A stretch of 64,000 nt of DNA, taken from Scatophagus argus. Its lineage: Eukaryota; Chordata; Actinopteri; Scatophagidae. The position numbers were made by a program, and so were the translations under genes. The stretch spans positions 10,034,519-10,098,518 of the forward strand of contig NC_058504.1 in NCBI RefSeq assembly GCF_020382885.2, in the 5' to 3' direction. This document shows positions 36,522-48,576 of this stretch, piece by piece (positions within the stretch are counted from its first letter, which is position 1; the number at the start of each line of letters is the position of its first letter). The notes under the pieces were generated by a model. That model saw only the letters and a list, made by a program, of their open reading frames with translations. It searched no databases and was not told where the DNA came from.

Positions 36522-39500
36522 CTGATGAGAGCAAGGGTGACTAATAGTGATGCAAGAAAAAGTCCCCAGCAAAAATACAGAGGAGACAGAAGCAGAAATA
36601 TTTTTTTTTTCCTCAGCACAAATAGGCGGCGAGTCCTTTTGGTTGGTGTATTTTAGGGGATGTTTATTAGTTCTTCCTGGGAAAAGTAGCAGCTGAAGTT
36701 TCACTGGGTTGAGATAGAGGGGGTCGACTGTGAGCAGAGGCCAGCTCTGTCTCGAAAAAAAAGTAAAAGAAAAAGAAAAAAAAAAACCCAAAAAACAGAA
36801 ACTACTCCAAGGACATCACTCTGGCATGCTTAGATATGTCAGTGTCTATCTGTGCCTTCACCTGAATAGACCGACTTCCACTATAAGAAACTATTACATT
36901 CATGTCAACATGGCCAAGGCTGGAGCTTGTCGCTGTGGCGCTAGTTATGTCTGAACAGCCTGAAAAAAGAAGATTTCTGTAGAGGAACAAAAAGCAGAAC
37001 CTTATGGGGATGTTTTCCTTGAAGTGATGAGACCGGCCGCAACCTCAGCTCAGGGTAGGCTGGAACTGCAGCTAAGCAATGTGGGGTGGATGACTCTGTG
37101 GCTGTCAGGATAAAATATAGCCTCCATTCAAGGCCAAACACACACTGAGCCCCGTCCTGCTCTCATCCAGCAGAGTCAGACAACAGCTAAACAGCAGCAG
37201 ACGACCGCTCGCAGTAGGCACTTTGGAGTTCCACTTCCTCCTCTTATTTCAGTCTCTTTTTCATCCCTCCTTTGCCGTTGCCTATTCTTCTGTTGTCATC
37301 CCCCTCACTGACCTTTTTTCTGCATGTCCTTCCTCGCCGTCTTGCCGAAAACTGCAAAAAACAGAAAGGCAAACATTAATTCAACGCAGTAACAAAACAG
37401 CAGCCTGTTGAAAAGAAAAAAAAAACAGAACGTGAAGCCACAACCTTGTGTTTAAACAGAGGGTAATGACGACCACGAGGCAAGAGGGGAAAAGGGAAAG
37501 AGCCAAAGAGAATAAAGCGAGGACAAACAAATAGAGGAACAGAGCATACGGGAGGGAGGCAGCAATGAACAGGAAAGGGCAAGCTATGTCTTGATTAAGT
37601 GATACAAGAGAGAGAGGAAGAGGGAGAGAGGGGATGGAGGGAGATTGCAGGCAGGACAGAGACGTCACTTCAAGTCCCCTGAGCTCCATGGAGCAGAAAG
37701 TAATTGACTAACTTGACATGAAGCTGCAATACAGTGTGAAAAGCGGCGTCCTTGAAATCGCCTGCAAGGCTGTGCACGTGTGGTCTACACCGATGATTCC
37801 CAGACGGTTACTAATATGAAGGGAAGACGTAAAAAAAATAAATAAAAAAACGAGAGACAGGGCAGAAAGAGAGGGTGGTAGTTCTACACAACTGCAGCTG
37901 CGGTGCTGAATGCAGGGCTCCAGCCAATCAGACAAACTTTTGCAGGCATGCGGAGCACATCAAAAACCAATGACAGGGCAGTTTCCACAGCAGCTCCTCC
38001 TTCCAAAGAGCCCGTCCTTGTTCCCCCCAGGATTTTTTCACTGGTACAGCACAGTCATGGCTGAGCCACATGCTAACATTCAAACTGTACAACAACTCTG
38101 AGCTGACTCCAGACAGCTTTGTCTTTTCACAGACGTAGGAGGAGTAAGTTATGTCTTTTCAAACAGTAGACTATACTGCAGTGTGATGCCAGGACGGTGC
38201 ACGCAGCCTGCTGTGCAACTCGCTCTCGGGGAACAGAGTGATGTGTCCGGACACTAACTGAATACAGATAACAATCAGCGAGGCGGCTCAATAAAGATAT
38301 GCTTGGAGAAGAAACTACAATACAGCTTCCCAGGGAAAGGCAAAGTCCAAGCAGTGTTTTAGACTGAGTACAAGGTGAAGAGAAAGGAAGGCTGTCCTGT
38401 TTAAAACACAAGGGCACAGTAGTACATTAATGCACAAAGTGAATAAACAATAGACAAGATGCAGCAGAGGAGAAGTACAAAAAAAAAAGGAGGCGGAGGA
38501 GAGAGGGGCTGGAGCAGATATTATCGGTCCCTGCGTCTGATGGCGGCAGACACAGACGGAGGAGCTGCCAAGGGGGGGAGAGGGAGGGAACAAGTGTGTG
38601 TGTGTGAGTGTGTATGAGAGCATGCAGATAGACAGCCCATAAGGAGAACACCGCAGTGGAGTGGGAGACGGAGGGATGGGGGGGGGGGGTGAACTGAATT
38701 GATACACCCACCTTCAAACACAAGAACAAAGACACATCCCAGCCAAAAACACTGGAGAGCCAGGAATGAGAGATGAGTAGGTACAGCAATTGCTTTGCTT
38801 GCTTAACTATTATGCTCGTCTGTGCCTCCGCCTCCTCCCAGCCTACCTACAGATCGATAGAAACTTTTCTCAGGGGTGGGGGGACCAGACAAGAGCTCCT
38901 CCTGCGGCTTTGCCTGTCCTGCATTCAGCTCCACATCGGTGTCAAGTGCCCTTGCTTACGCACACCCTCGCGACGCAGCTCAGCAATATGCAACACGCAT
39001 CATCAAAATGCTCCTCAGCAACGATCCTCACTTCCTCTCCTCGCTCTCGTCACACCAAATGGCGCACAGTTGCCATTACAGCCATTCTTGGAAAGCTACA
39101 CAGCAACACTGGCTCTCCTCCAAAACCATTCTAGTTTATACTGCACCCCTTGAAAACACACAGTAATGACCTTTCACTGCCTGATATATACTGTGATGAC
39201 TCCGCTTTCCAGGAGTTTCTCCTTCTCGAAAATATCCAATAAATGTGTAACTAAGCCTTCTTTTGCCAGGTTTGCCTTTGGCCTCTATCAGGGCCTGTAC
39301 GGACACTGCAAGACAATCGCGGCAGTTAAAAATAGAAAACTCATGCCAGGGAATAATGTGTAAGTTGGTGAAAATGTGACCTTCCCTCTCAGAGGTTGTG
39401 TTTTTTACAGCATGTCAATAAATGGGCAGAACGACTTGAAAGAGCTACTAGTAAGCTAACAGATCTGGCATTCAGACAAAATAGTAAATATGGTTTATGA

Positions 39501-42500
39501 ATTAGTTATTCACAAGTGGGTGGAACCACTTTGCAGAAACATGGAGACTTACAGTGCAAAATGTGTACTCAGAATAGATAATCAGCTCTGGGCTAAATAC
39601 TGAAGTCAGCATAATAAGCACATTTCATTTTTACCATGTTCAATATTTTAGCTTAGCATATTAGTATGCAAAAAATAAACCAAAAGATAATGCTGACCTG
39701 GTAATGAGTCTAGATGAAAAGTCAGGGGATTGTGAAAGTCATCAGGGATCACTGTGTGGGGCCCCTGAATGCCTGCAGAAAATTTAATGGAAATTCATCT
39801 CATAGTTGTTGAGCTTGAGCAAAAAGTCTGGACCAAAGTGACTTAAGAAAACAACAGATCGACACCTCTAAAGTCATGCTAATTGGTGATTGCTAAAACA
39901 GCTAAATGGTAGTCACCCCTACAAGAGCTTTGATTGACTCCGCTGGGTGAGTACACCATGGGACTAATCTGCACAACAGTCACTTAATAATTTATCAGCA
40001 GCAGCAGAATGATATAACCACCACCAAGGTAAATCCAACAGTATGCTGCTTTCATCAGAGTTGTTTTCAAAGCTTATACACAAAAAATGCACAAAACGTA
40101 ACCTGGACATGAACTGCCTGCATCGAGCGAAATATGTCTACTTGCGTTCATTTGATTTTTTTTTTATGTCACAATGAGCTGCTTTTTCTTAAGATCCTTC
40201 AGTATGAAATCAAACATCTACTGTCAAGCTGCTGTCAAGTGCACAAGACTACCTGTCACAGCAAAGATAAAAGATGAGGAGGCCCGAAGAGAGCAAGACC
40301 ATAAACATCGATCAAGAGCTCTGCTCAAGAGACAAGGGCTTGGTGCTACATGCTGGAGGCTGCATTACTGTGTAGCTGCAACCCACACACCACGACTACC
40401 TTGATGTTGTCCTTCATAGCACAGATGAATGGGATGAAGCTCTTAAGTTAAAACAAAACATACATAAGAAAGAATGAAAATATACATCAGCTGCGCTGCC
40501 AGGACAGTAACTAAACGAATGTAACGTTATCATATACCCAGTATGGTGCAAATCATGATTGTCTCTGATTAAAATTCAGTCGGATCATCATTTGAAATGT
40601 CACAGTTTTCCAGAGTCAACAATGACAAACTTATGACAAACTTATGACACTTATGACAAAGAAAAGCAGAAAATCCTCACATTTGGGAAGCTGACGTTCG
40701 AAGCAATTATCAAAATAGCTGCAGATTAATGTTCTTTCAATTCTGACATAGTATAAGAAAGTAATGTACATTTTGTACAGGAATAATCTTGGCCTACTGA
40801 ACTTGTCTGACCTTTACAATGCAGCACGAGCATCAACTGATCATTTTGCAGAGATGCAGCGTGATGAATAAACACAGCGTCCCAGTTAGAGCAGTCATTA
40901 TGCTGCTGCTGCCTCTCTTCCAGGTGTCTGCAGCGAGAAGAGGGACTCCAGCAGTGAGGGGGTCAACGTGTAGGTGGAACCGGATGGGGGGGGGGGTATA
41001 AGGAGGACAGATGGGGGTGGCTGCCATTGACTCCAGCGCACTGCGTCCCTCATCAAACACAGTGCACCAAAGGGCTACTGGCAGTGTAACCTTCACTGAC
41101 GCTCTGACGTCTGCATTATGGCTGCCGTGTAGGCTGGGTGCCACCTCGACAGATAGCCCTGCACCTTATCTGCTCATGATTATGTGGCAGAAAGCCTTAC
41201 ACAAATAAAGCTGTAAAGCGCCAAGGATACATTCAGTAAAAGGAAAGGTGTAGCCTGTCCTTGGGAGAAAAATAAAACCCTTATCATTATTATTGTTATT
41301 ATTTCTCCTCTTTGATTTTTCCCTTTGTTGCATAATCATGGTTTATGCAGCCATATATTTTAAGTGCCCTGTCTCTTTAATTTCCTTCGAGTGGTGAATG
41401 TTGATGGTTTATAGAACTTGTAGAATTTGCAAAGCTACGGCTCTACTTTCTTCTTTTGCAGTAAGATCTTTGACGTAGAGGGTGTATTATGTGTTTGTGA
41501 GTGTGTGTGTGTGTGTGTGTACAGAACAACAACAACAACAACAACAATAAAGCTGAAGTTCAAGCCCTGAAAGCAATTGAACAGACGTGTAGAAATTCAA
41601 GCTCGTTCTATTAGTGAACTTATTATGAACTTACGATTAAAGGTATTGAGTGATTGTGTAAAAGCAGAACGTTAAGTATTATCGGCTTATACCACTGAGA
41701 GAATAAAAGATTTATAACATCAGAAAATGTTGGAAAATAAACATCTGATGGTGAAAATTTGCAGTTAAAAATTTGAAATAGTTACGACACTGAAAGACAT
41801 CGAACTGGTAGTCGAAATATAATTACTTAAAGGAGATGAAAAGTTAAAACCGAGGCACTACATGAAGGTGAAGTGTCAGCTGAAGTTAAAGTGATAAAAA
41901 GAGCAGAAAATTTAGCTGAACTTAAACTGTGGAAAGAATAGAAAATTACAATCAGAAAAACCACTGACTTCATTGTTTTCTCAGACTGGGGAAAGCCAGT
42001 GAGTGAGTGATTTTCACATTTCTACTTTGGAAAACACATCCTGTCCCATAGTTGTTTGTCATGTTGGTTTCACATGAGAATCAGTGTTTCCTGGGGGAGT
42101 TTTTTTCTTAATTTCCCCATTCCTTAAAACCTTGGTGAACTATCAGAGGCGTAGGTGCTTGTGTAACAAACACTGCAGCTATGAAAACAACTGTGACGGG
42201 GCTGAGATAAAAGACGACTCTTTTGAGGACGAGTGACGAGGACGAGTGCGAAAAGGGGATAACGTCAGTGAGCAGGTGATTGATTAAAAAGCACAAGGTG
42301 GAAGATCCATAAATCACAATGAGAGTGAAAGCCAGCAGCCTGGAGGGACTGGGCAAAGTAATTAGGTTAAGTATCCGTAATCCTTTCAGCTCATTAAAGC
42401 ATCACAGTTCCCATTCAAACAAACATACAAGCCCACCCCATCACAGAGGACCACACGGCCCACACAGAACATATGGAATGAAGCAGTTTAGCCTCCCTGC

Positions 42501-43551
42501 TGCTCTTGGAGTTTTAATTCTGAAACTAGACTGGAAGAATTTAATTTTCTTTTTTTTTGTTGTTGTTGTTCAGTTTTGAGCTGGGAGTTTCACATCCCTG
42601 TTGTGAGAGAATGAAAGTTAACTGTGCAGAAAAAAATAAAAACTGTAGACTTTATGGTGGGACCAATAACGCAACGTCAGCATAACATTTTTATTTGTTA
42701 TGGCTGCTGCATCGTTAGCGGATGGTTTAATCTGCACCATAAACGATGGACCATCCCAGGCAGTTAATGAGTGGGTGTGTGAGTGTGAGAGAGAGAGAAA
42801 GGGAAAATGAAAACAGGTTATGTGGAGAATGTGGCTTTTGCCCGTGTGTGTTTGTCAGTTTATCAGTGTTTATATTAAGTGAAGAAAAACTAGCTAGACT
42901 AGTGCAGAGTCCAAAGACCGGAGGGAGCATGAACTTGCCAAGATGCCAGGAGCCAAGATGATGGGAATACATCCTGTGCGTAGGTACAGCACACAGTATG
43001 CTGTGGTGGCGTAGGCATCTGACCCTTTAGGTAAACAAGGACAAGACACAACCTTCCTGTACTGCATGCAAGCACGCAGGCTGTTCGCGAGACCCTGCAG
43101 ACTGAAAACCAGGAAGCAACCTGCAGGTGCCCTTCCCTTATAATAGACAGTGAGGAGAGTCCCAGAAAGTATTTTCACCTTGATTTTTTTTTTCCTATTA
43201 ACTCGCATGACAACAAAGAACAACTTGCACTTGAAACCCTGCACACTGCATTCAACCCAGCCCTTGTGTGCCGATCCCAGACTAAAATATGACGGTGGCT
43301 TACAGCGTTATTTGTACGCACGCAGAGCAGCTCTGAACAGACCTGCCCAAAACATGTTTCATGTAAATGTTATTACCGCCGTGCCTCTGTGTAACACCAC
43401 AGTTACGCACGTATTTAACAGCAACAAAGCAGCTTTGGGCTTCCGCGCAACAGGCATTTTAAATGACTGCAACATGGATTAAATATAAAAAACCTGGCAA
43501 CATTAATATTTGCTGCAAACTCATCTGCGCCAGATGAGCTCAGCCTCTTAC
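36522..43551 (-). other. mbnl3: mbnl3 5' intron (inferred)
   Basis: A candidate acceptor (ctcatcag) lies at 36522, 54 nt upstream of the ATG, after a pyrimidine-rich stretch. A strong donor lies at 43551. Between them there are purine/pyrimidine-rich patches (37380-37660 and 38460-38700), a 'GCTGCAACTAA' repeat near 40.6 kb and several short overlapping open frames that look like chance. Alternative first exons may exist here but cannot be placed. Confidence 0.45.
40540..40740. repeat. Diverged 'GCTGCAACTAA' repeat with short direct repeats
   Basis: The text ttttccagagtcaacaatga, agaaaatcctcacatttggg and gcaattatcaaaatagctgc matches internal parts of the fish family noted at 26.0 and 61.7 kb. 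Inside, acttatgacaa is tandemly repeated at 40629-40660. Confidence 0.5.
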
Positions 43552-43800
43552 CTTCTTGTAGTCCAATCGGAGCCACACTCAGACGTCTTCCCTCACATTA
43601 ACGTCGCTTAAAATCGTTATTTGATCGTTGTTTTCCATAAAGGCGCGTTTTTAGGCTGGTATACAATCAGTACTATTGCCTTGAAGTGAAAGACGAATAC
43701 GGAGAAGGCGCATTGTCGCTAGCTAGCAATAATAAAACCGAAGCAAGTAAAAAACAACAAACAAACAAAAAAACAACGTGTTATCGCCGCGGAGTGAAAG
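43552..43800 (-). other. mbnl3: Candidate noncoding first exon and promoter of mbnl3
   Basis: The minus strand shows a strong donor (CAAGAAG|GTAAGAGG) at 43552/43551. It is preceded by a CpG-containing stretch with gccgcg near 43785 and no long open frame. Position and strand fit a 5' UTR exon spliced to 36521. The start site and upstream limit are guesses. Confidence 0.4.
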
Positions 43801-44713
43801 AAAGGTTTGGCTGGCAGCTGAAAGGTTAGCTGCAAATAAATTTGCTCGGCTGAAACACGGGCAGAGCACGCAGCTGAATAACAGATTTGGGAAAAGAAAA
43901 AAAAATCAGAGGGAGGGCAAAATGTTGAGGGAGGAGTTGGGGGGGAGAGAGAGTGTGCGTGTGTGTCGTTTAGTAGGTAACATCATTAGCACTTGAGGCA
44001 GATCAAAGTCACGACTGAAACACAGCAGGTATCAAGGTGGGCTGCCATAAACACCGCGCAGGTAGCTACAGTCGGTACACTAGGGGATATGTGCATGTAA
44101 GATTGATCACACACGTACAAGCAAAAGCGGGAAAAGGGCTTCACTGGTTACCAATCATTCATTATTACTGAGGGTCAGTGCTGCCCAAAGATGACAGTTT
44201 AAGATAATTCTCCCTGTCAACCAGATCAGGTTGCTGTTAGCTAAAAAAAAAAAAAAAGCACGTTCAAAAGGCGGTGGTATATTTATGTCTCTCACTACTT
44301 TAACGATTTAAAACGTATCAAATCAATATATTAGATATTTTTACTTCTTACTTTTAGGTTGACAGCCAAAATATGTTGATAGGGGAGCACTTTTGAGCTA
44401 TTCCACTTGATGCTACTCAGTTGAGTTCTACAAACGATGTGTTTCCGGTAGCTTCATGGTTTTTCACAATAAAACACTACTTCTGTATTCCGCATTTCTT
44501 TAACTGGGCGATCTTTAGATTTTTTTTTAAATCTGAAACTACTTTGTGAGATGAAAACCCTTTGTGTAAACATGCCTGCTAAAGCCCATAGGTTCCCGAT
44601 GCCGTGTTCAAAGTAGTAAGGTACGGTTGCCAAACAGGAAATGAAGTTCGCAGAGGAGCGTGCTTCCCTCTCAGGGCCTTGAGAGTGGCTATTTGTGTGT
44701 CATGATCTCAGAA
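43801..44713. other. Intergenic region between mbnl3 and hs6st2
   Basis: It contains GT runs near 43950 and a poly-A tract near 44245. No gene or RNA gene recognised. Confidence 0.5.
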
Positions 44714-44735
44714 ATAATAAAGAGCTCTTTATTAT
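44714..44735. terminator. 22-bp perfect palindrome carrying AATAAA on both strands
   Basis: The sequence ataataaagag joined to its exact complement forms a 22-bp palindrome. AATAAA reads at 44716-44721 on the plus strand and at 44733-44728 on the minus strand. It is a candidate polyadenylation signal for hs6st2, about 1.1 kb after its stop codon. Use is unproven. Confidence 0.5.
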
Positions 44736-45858
44736 GTCTACGGTCATGATAGTTTTATATGTCTGTGCTTATTAGTTTCGATTTTTTCCAAAATGTTTAA
44801 ATTTGAAAGGGGCAGAAATTAAAGACAGGATGCAGGTTTATCTTAGAAAAATCCAAATTTCAATATACCCTAAAACTGAATTGTTTATATGCCGAAACAT
44901 ATAAACTAACAGCATATACTGTGTTCTCATTTCTGCAACTACAACTACACTAATAAGAAGAAGTCATCCCTCCTTTTAACAACCCCATTAATCTCTATAA
45001 AAGTTTTTAGCCTTCTGATTTTCAATGTATCGCTGAATAATTCTTTCAAAAATGTAAGAGCAGCTGTTACAGCTGATCCCTCCCAGGATCACACTGAAAA
45101 ATGCTTCAAATCCTATCCAAGCACATTCAAGAATATGCTGTGATGCCAACTACTACATCAGTATCTCCACTCAGGAAGTTTGGATTTCATTAAAATCACT
45201 TAAGCGCCCCCTGCTGGTGTTCCAGATGTTTGCAAGTGCAATACATAAGCTTGAAGTCTTTTGTGCACATGAGCAGACAAAAGGACACAAACACAAGACA
45301 TCTTATATGGTGAGAACAGAACAACAGTTCAATGAATGTAAAAGCATTTTATATAAAAACTCAGACAATATTAGCACTTAATGCTACACATTGAGGTATC
45401 TATGAAACTTTCATTCTCCTTTTCTGTTACTTGAAAGACATTGAAAATCACAGGTAGATTTTAAAGTGTGCACATTTCAGACAAGACAACAATTTGGCAA
45501 ACATTTAGATTGTAAATCACAAACAGTAGTGTATTATTTATAGAAACAAAGATTCTTTTCATCAAAGAAAAAAGAAACATCCCCTCATTCAAAGCTACAA
45601 GAGTTCAGATGACAGGTACAGGATTGCAGGTACCTCCATCGGCCTTTCAGTCTGTCAAGGAAATGTATGCATTATGAACGTCAGTTATGGCAAAGAAATA
45701 CAATCAGTATCAATAAATAAATGTTTTAATAGTTCATGGTGACACAACAGAAAATTTAGTGGAAGGCATATAATAAAAATAATTTGCATTCATTAACAAC
45801 AGACAAGGCAGAACTTGGCACTATTATTATTAAGACTGCCCACTTCTCACTCCTGTCA
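44736..45858 (-). other. hs6st2: Presumed hs6st2 3' UTR
   Basis: AT-rich noncoding DNA directly after the hs6st2 stop codon on the minus strand. No better AATAAA lies between the stop and the palindrome at 44714. Confidence 0.5.
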
Positions 45859-47943
45859 CTACCACTGCTCCACATTGTCCATGTAATCCTCCATGGTGCT
45901 GTTCTCATTCAAATCCCACCAGTCTGAGGGAAGAATTTCTGCCTCTACACTGTCTCCATCATCCTTCGTCCTCTGCTGCTCCTTGACTACCGCAGAGTGT
46001 CTGTCATGCTGACGAGGTGTTTCTGTGGGCTTCAGCTGCCGCCCTTGCTTTGTTGTGAACCTTCCACGGAGCCGCCTCCTCTCCTGCTGCCGCCTCTCCC
46101 TGGCCTGCCTGCGCTCCTGCTGCCTCGCCACCTGGAAACGCTGCAGAAAAAGGTCACGGGCGTACTCATAGAGCTCTACGTCCCATCGGTTTAGCTGAAG
46201 AATCCTGCGCTGCGTCTCGGTAGGCACCTCAACACTGGAGGCTCGTGTGCCGTTGAGCTGTGTGAAGGGTGTGATGAACTCCAAGCTGAAGGTACGCTCA
46301 AACAGATACTGGGTCTTTCGCTGATACTCGGTCAGCCCAAAGAAAGCCATGCCGCGTAGGTTACGTTTGGCGCTTTCCAGGAGTACCGCCCAGCGCTCTT
46401 CCTCACTCATTGCGGAGACGTTGTAGCAGCCCACCAGGCTGAGATCAGCCAGCATGCGGGTCTGCCGGTTGTTGGCCAGGTTGTAGGGGCAGTCCATGAA
46501 CTCCTGCAGGGAACAACCTGACCAGTCGTCTCCCGAGTAGCAGCTTGGCAGCTCAGACAGTGTTGGTGAACGTCCATCACACACGTGTAAGGAGGCCTTC
46601 CAAGTTGCACCTCGTTGCACGTGACGCCATTCGCTGAGATAGCGTGATACAGGGTCTCTTAAGATGGTTATATAATAATAGTTCCTACTGGAGAGAAAAA
46701 GAGGACATTAGGTTTGTATTATGTCATTGGTGTTGCTGTAATTCATTTGTGCTGCATTTTTTTTTATCAATTCTTTATTAATTAATTGTTGGTTATTATT
46801 CAAGTGGGTCTTTGATGTATGAAATGTTAACAAAACTACTAAGAGCGTGTCATAAGGCTTGGAGAACAGATTGGCTGGATTGGTTTGGCTGTTGAACTGG
46901 CTCTGAAGAAGAAACTGAGGAGTCTTGCACTCGTTTCTTCTGTGTGTACTAGAAGTGATTTTAAGCTTAAAGTTAAGCCACTGAATCACACTTTTCAAAA
47001 TCTTTGCGTACATACTACTGTGAAAAGATGACCTTAGAACCAGATTTCAACCACCAGCTTTGCAGTGTTAAAATTCCTCCAAGGATCATCGCAACCACAC
47101 AGCTCAGGTCAGGTTTAACTGTTCACTTAAATATGTATGTTCATGGCTGTGCTATACAGTACATGTAAAATCGAAACCTTTTGACTAGGGTTACACTTTA
47201 GTTCACATATACTTTTAATGCGACTGAAGGGGCTTGATGATATTATCATCTTCCCTTCACTGCAATGCATTGCTTTGCTGAATCGCCTTCATTTTTCTAT
47301 AAAATCACCAAAGTGTTGAGATTTTTTCATTTCTATCACAAGCATCCTTCCTCACCAACCTGGGCAGGTTCTCTGAAACCTCTCGTGAGTCCATGCGTGA
47401 CGGGACGCAGCTGGTCAGCTCGGTCCAGTCTGCGTGAAGCCCGCAGCTCCAGCCGGTGGAGAAACGGGAGAAGAGCCAGGTCTCCTTTTTACCTGGCCGG
47501 TAACAGGTACATTTCTTCTGGCCTGCGTGACACTCACAGGGCCTCTCCAGCTGAATATTTCGGACCAGATGTCGACCAAACGTCGTGCCACCTGTTTTCT
47601 GAATGTGCAGAAAAACTATAACGTCGTCTCCTTTAATGTTGAAGTCAACAACACGATTTAAATCGGCCTTGGTGAAGTTGAAGCGAGGGACAAAGCGGAC
47701 CAGAGCGCCGTCTTCTGCGATATACGGATCCCTTTGGAGCCCGTCTTGGATTTCATTGCCCCTGCTCTGGGAACCAGTTGCGCCGCCGTCCTTAAACCAG
47801 GACCCCAGCTGGTGTAGCATCTGGCACTCAGACCCGCTCGGGCAAACATACTGGATCATAATGACGCCAAACAACAACACCATCAGCAGGACGATGAGGA
47901 GCCGGTGCTGGCCGCTGCTGCTGCTGCTGGACTTTTCATCCAT
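45859..47943 (-). CDS. hs6st2: Heparan-sulfate 6-O-sulfotransferase 2
   Basis: Two minus-strand exons, 47943-47360 and 46687-45859, give 470 residues, close to the short mammalian HS6ST2 form. It is a type II Golgi membrane protein: a short cytosolic N-terminus, one membrane segment (about residues 15-34, LLIVLLMVLLFGVIMIQYVC), a stem and a sulfotransferase domain. The 5'-phosphosulfate loop HIQKTGGTTF is at 113-122. The 3'-phosphate-binding segment ILRDPVSRYLSEW is at 203-215. The enzyme transfers sulfate from PAPS to the 6-O position of glucosamine in heparan sulfate, which affects FGF and other ligand signalling. The text SLHVCDGRSPTLSELPSCYS favours HS6ST2 over HS6ST1/3. The C-terminus is Arg/Gln-rich and then acidic. 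The phase requires the donor ccAG|GTTGGT; a better-looking GTGAGG four bases later would break the frame. Confidence 0.92.
46688..47359 (-). other. hs6st2: hs6st2 intron, only 672 bp
   Basis: The acceptor region reads tctctccag|TAG|GAAC, with two overlapping AG choices three bases apart that keep the same frame. In mammals the corresponding gene spans hundreds of kilobases. No microexon was recognised inside. Confidence 0.75.
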
Positions 47944-48503
47944 CTTCCCGCGACGGACAGAAAAACATCACTCAGGCAGCCCGGACCCCGGCCTCGGCTG
48001 GGGAATTTCGGAGAATGGTGTCTACATAGCCACCAAATGAAGCGAAAACAATAACAATGCAGCTGCCAGCCAGCTAACGGCAGATAGCCAGAGTATCGAC
48101 TGAATTACTGAAAAACTGACGATAGCCTATTATAATAGTTCCTGTATTGTGACAAGCAAAGCGAACACGCCTGGTTTGGAATAATGAAGTAGTTCAGCGG
48201 GTCGTATTAGTGAGTTCTACAAAGCGCTTTACGCAGCAGTAAATCCCTGTCTTCCACGGCCACCGATTCTTGACCTCTCTTCCCAGCAGCCACTGCGCTG
48301 AAAATGGGCGTTAAAATTACGTCACCGTGAGAAACGTGCTGCCTGGCGAGAGCCATAAAAAAACAAAGATAACCTAACAATCGGTTGAAGCTTTACCTCT
48401 ATTTAAGTGCCTGATAACTGGTCATATAGGAATAAATATATTCACATATCTTATTCGCATAATTTATCTATAAATGTGACAAGATAGTAGTGTTTGGCAT
48501 GTC
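47944..48503 (-). promoter_or_regulatory. hs6st2 5' UTR and promoter region
   Basis: A moderately CpG-rich segment upstream of the hs6st2 ATG, especially 47945-48020 and 48220-48340. No TATA box is evident and the start site is not determined. Confidence 0.4.
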
Positions 48504-48576
48504 GCCGAAATAGCTCAGTTGGGAGAGCGTTAGACTGAAGATCTAAAGGTCCCTGGTTCGATCCCGGGTTTCGGCA
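48504..48576 (+). tRNA. tRNA-Phe (anticodon GAA)
   Basis: A 73-nt cloverleaf. The acceptor stem pairs gccgaaa with tttcggc and is followed by the discriminator A. The D arm is gctcagttgggagagc, the anticodon stem-loop is ttagactgaagatctaa with GAA at the centre, and the T arm is cctggttcgatcccggg. Box A and box B promoter elements are intact and a T-run follows immediately (pol III terminator). There is no intron. The sequence looks identical to the vertebrate consensus, so it is probably functional and not a SINE remnant. Confidence 0.97.

Noticed and set aside
38315-39166. Cluster of 96-130-codon frames on both strands
   Set aside because: Several frames overlap on both strands with Ser/Leu/Pro-rich text, typical of CT-rich noncoding DNA in the mbnl3 5' intron.
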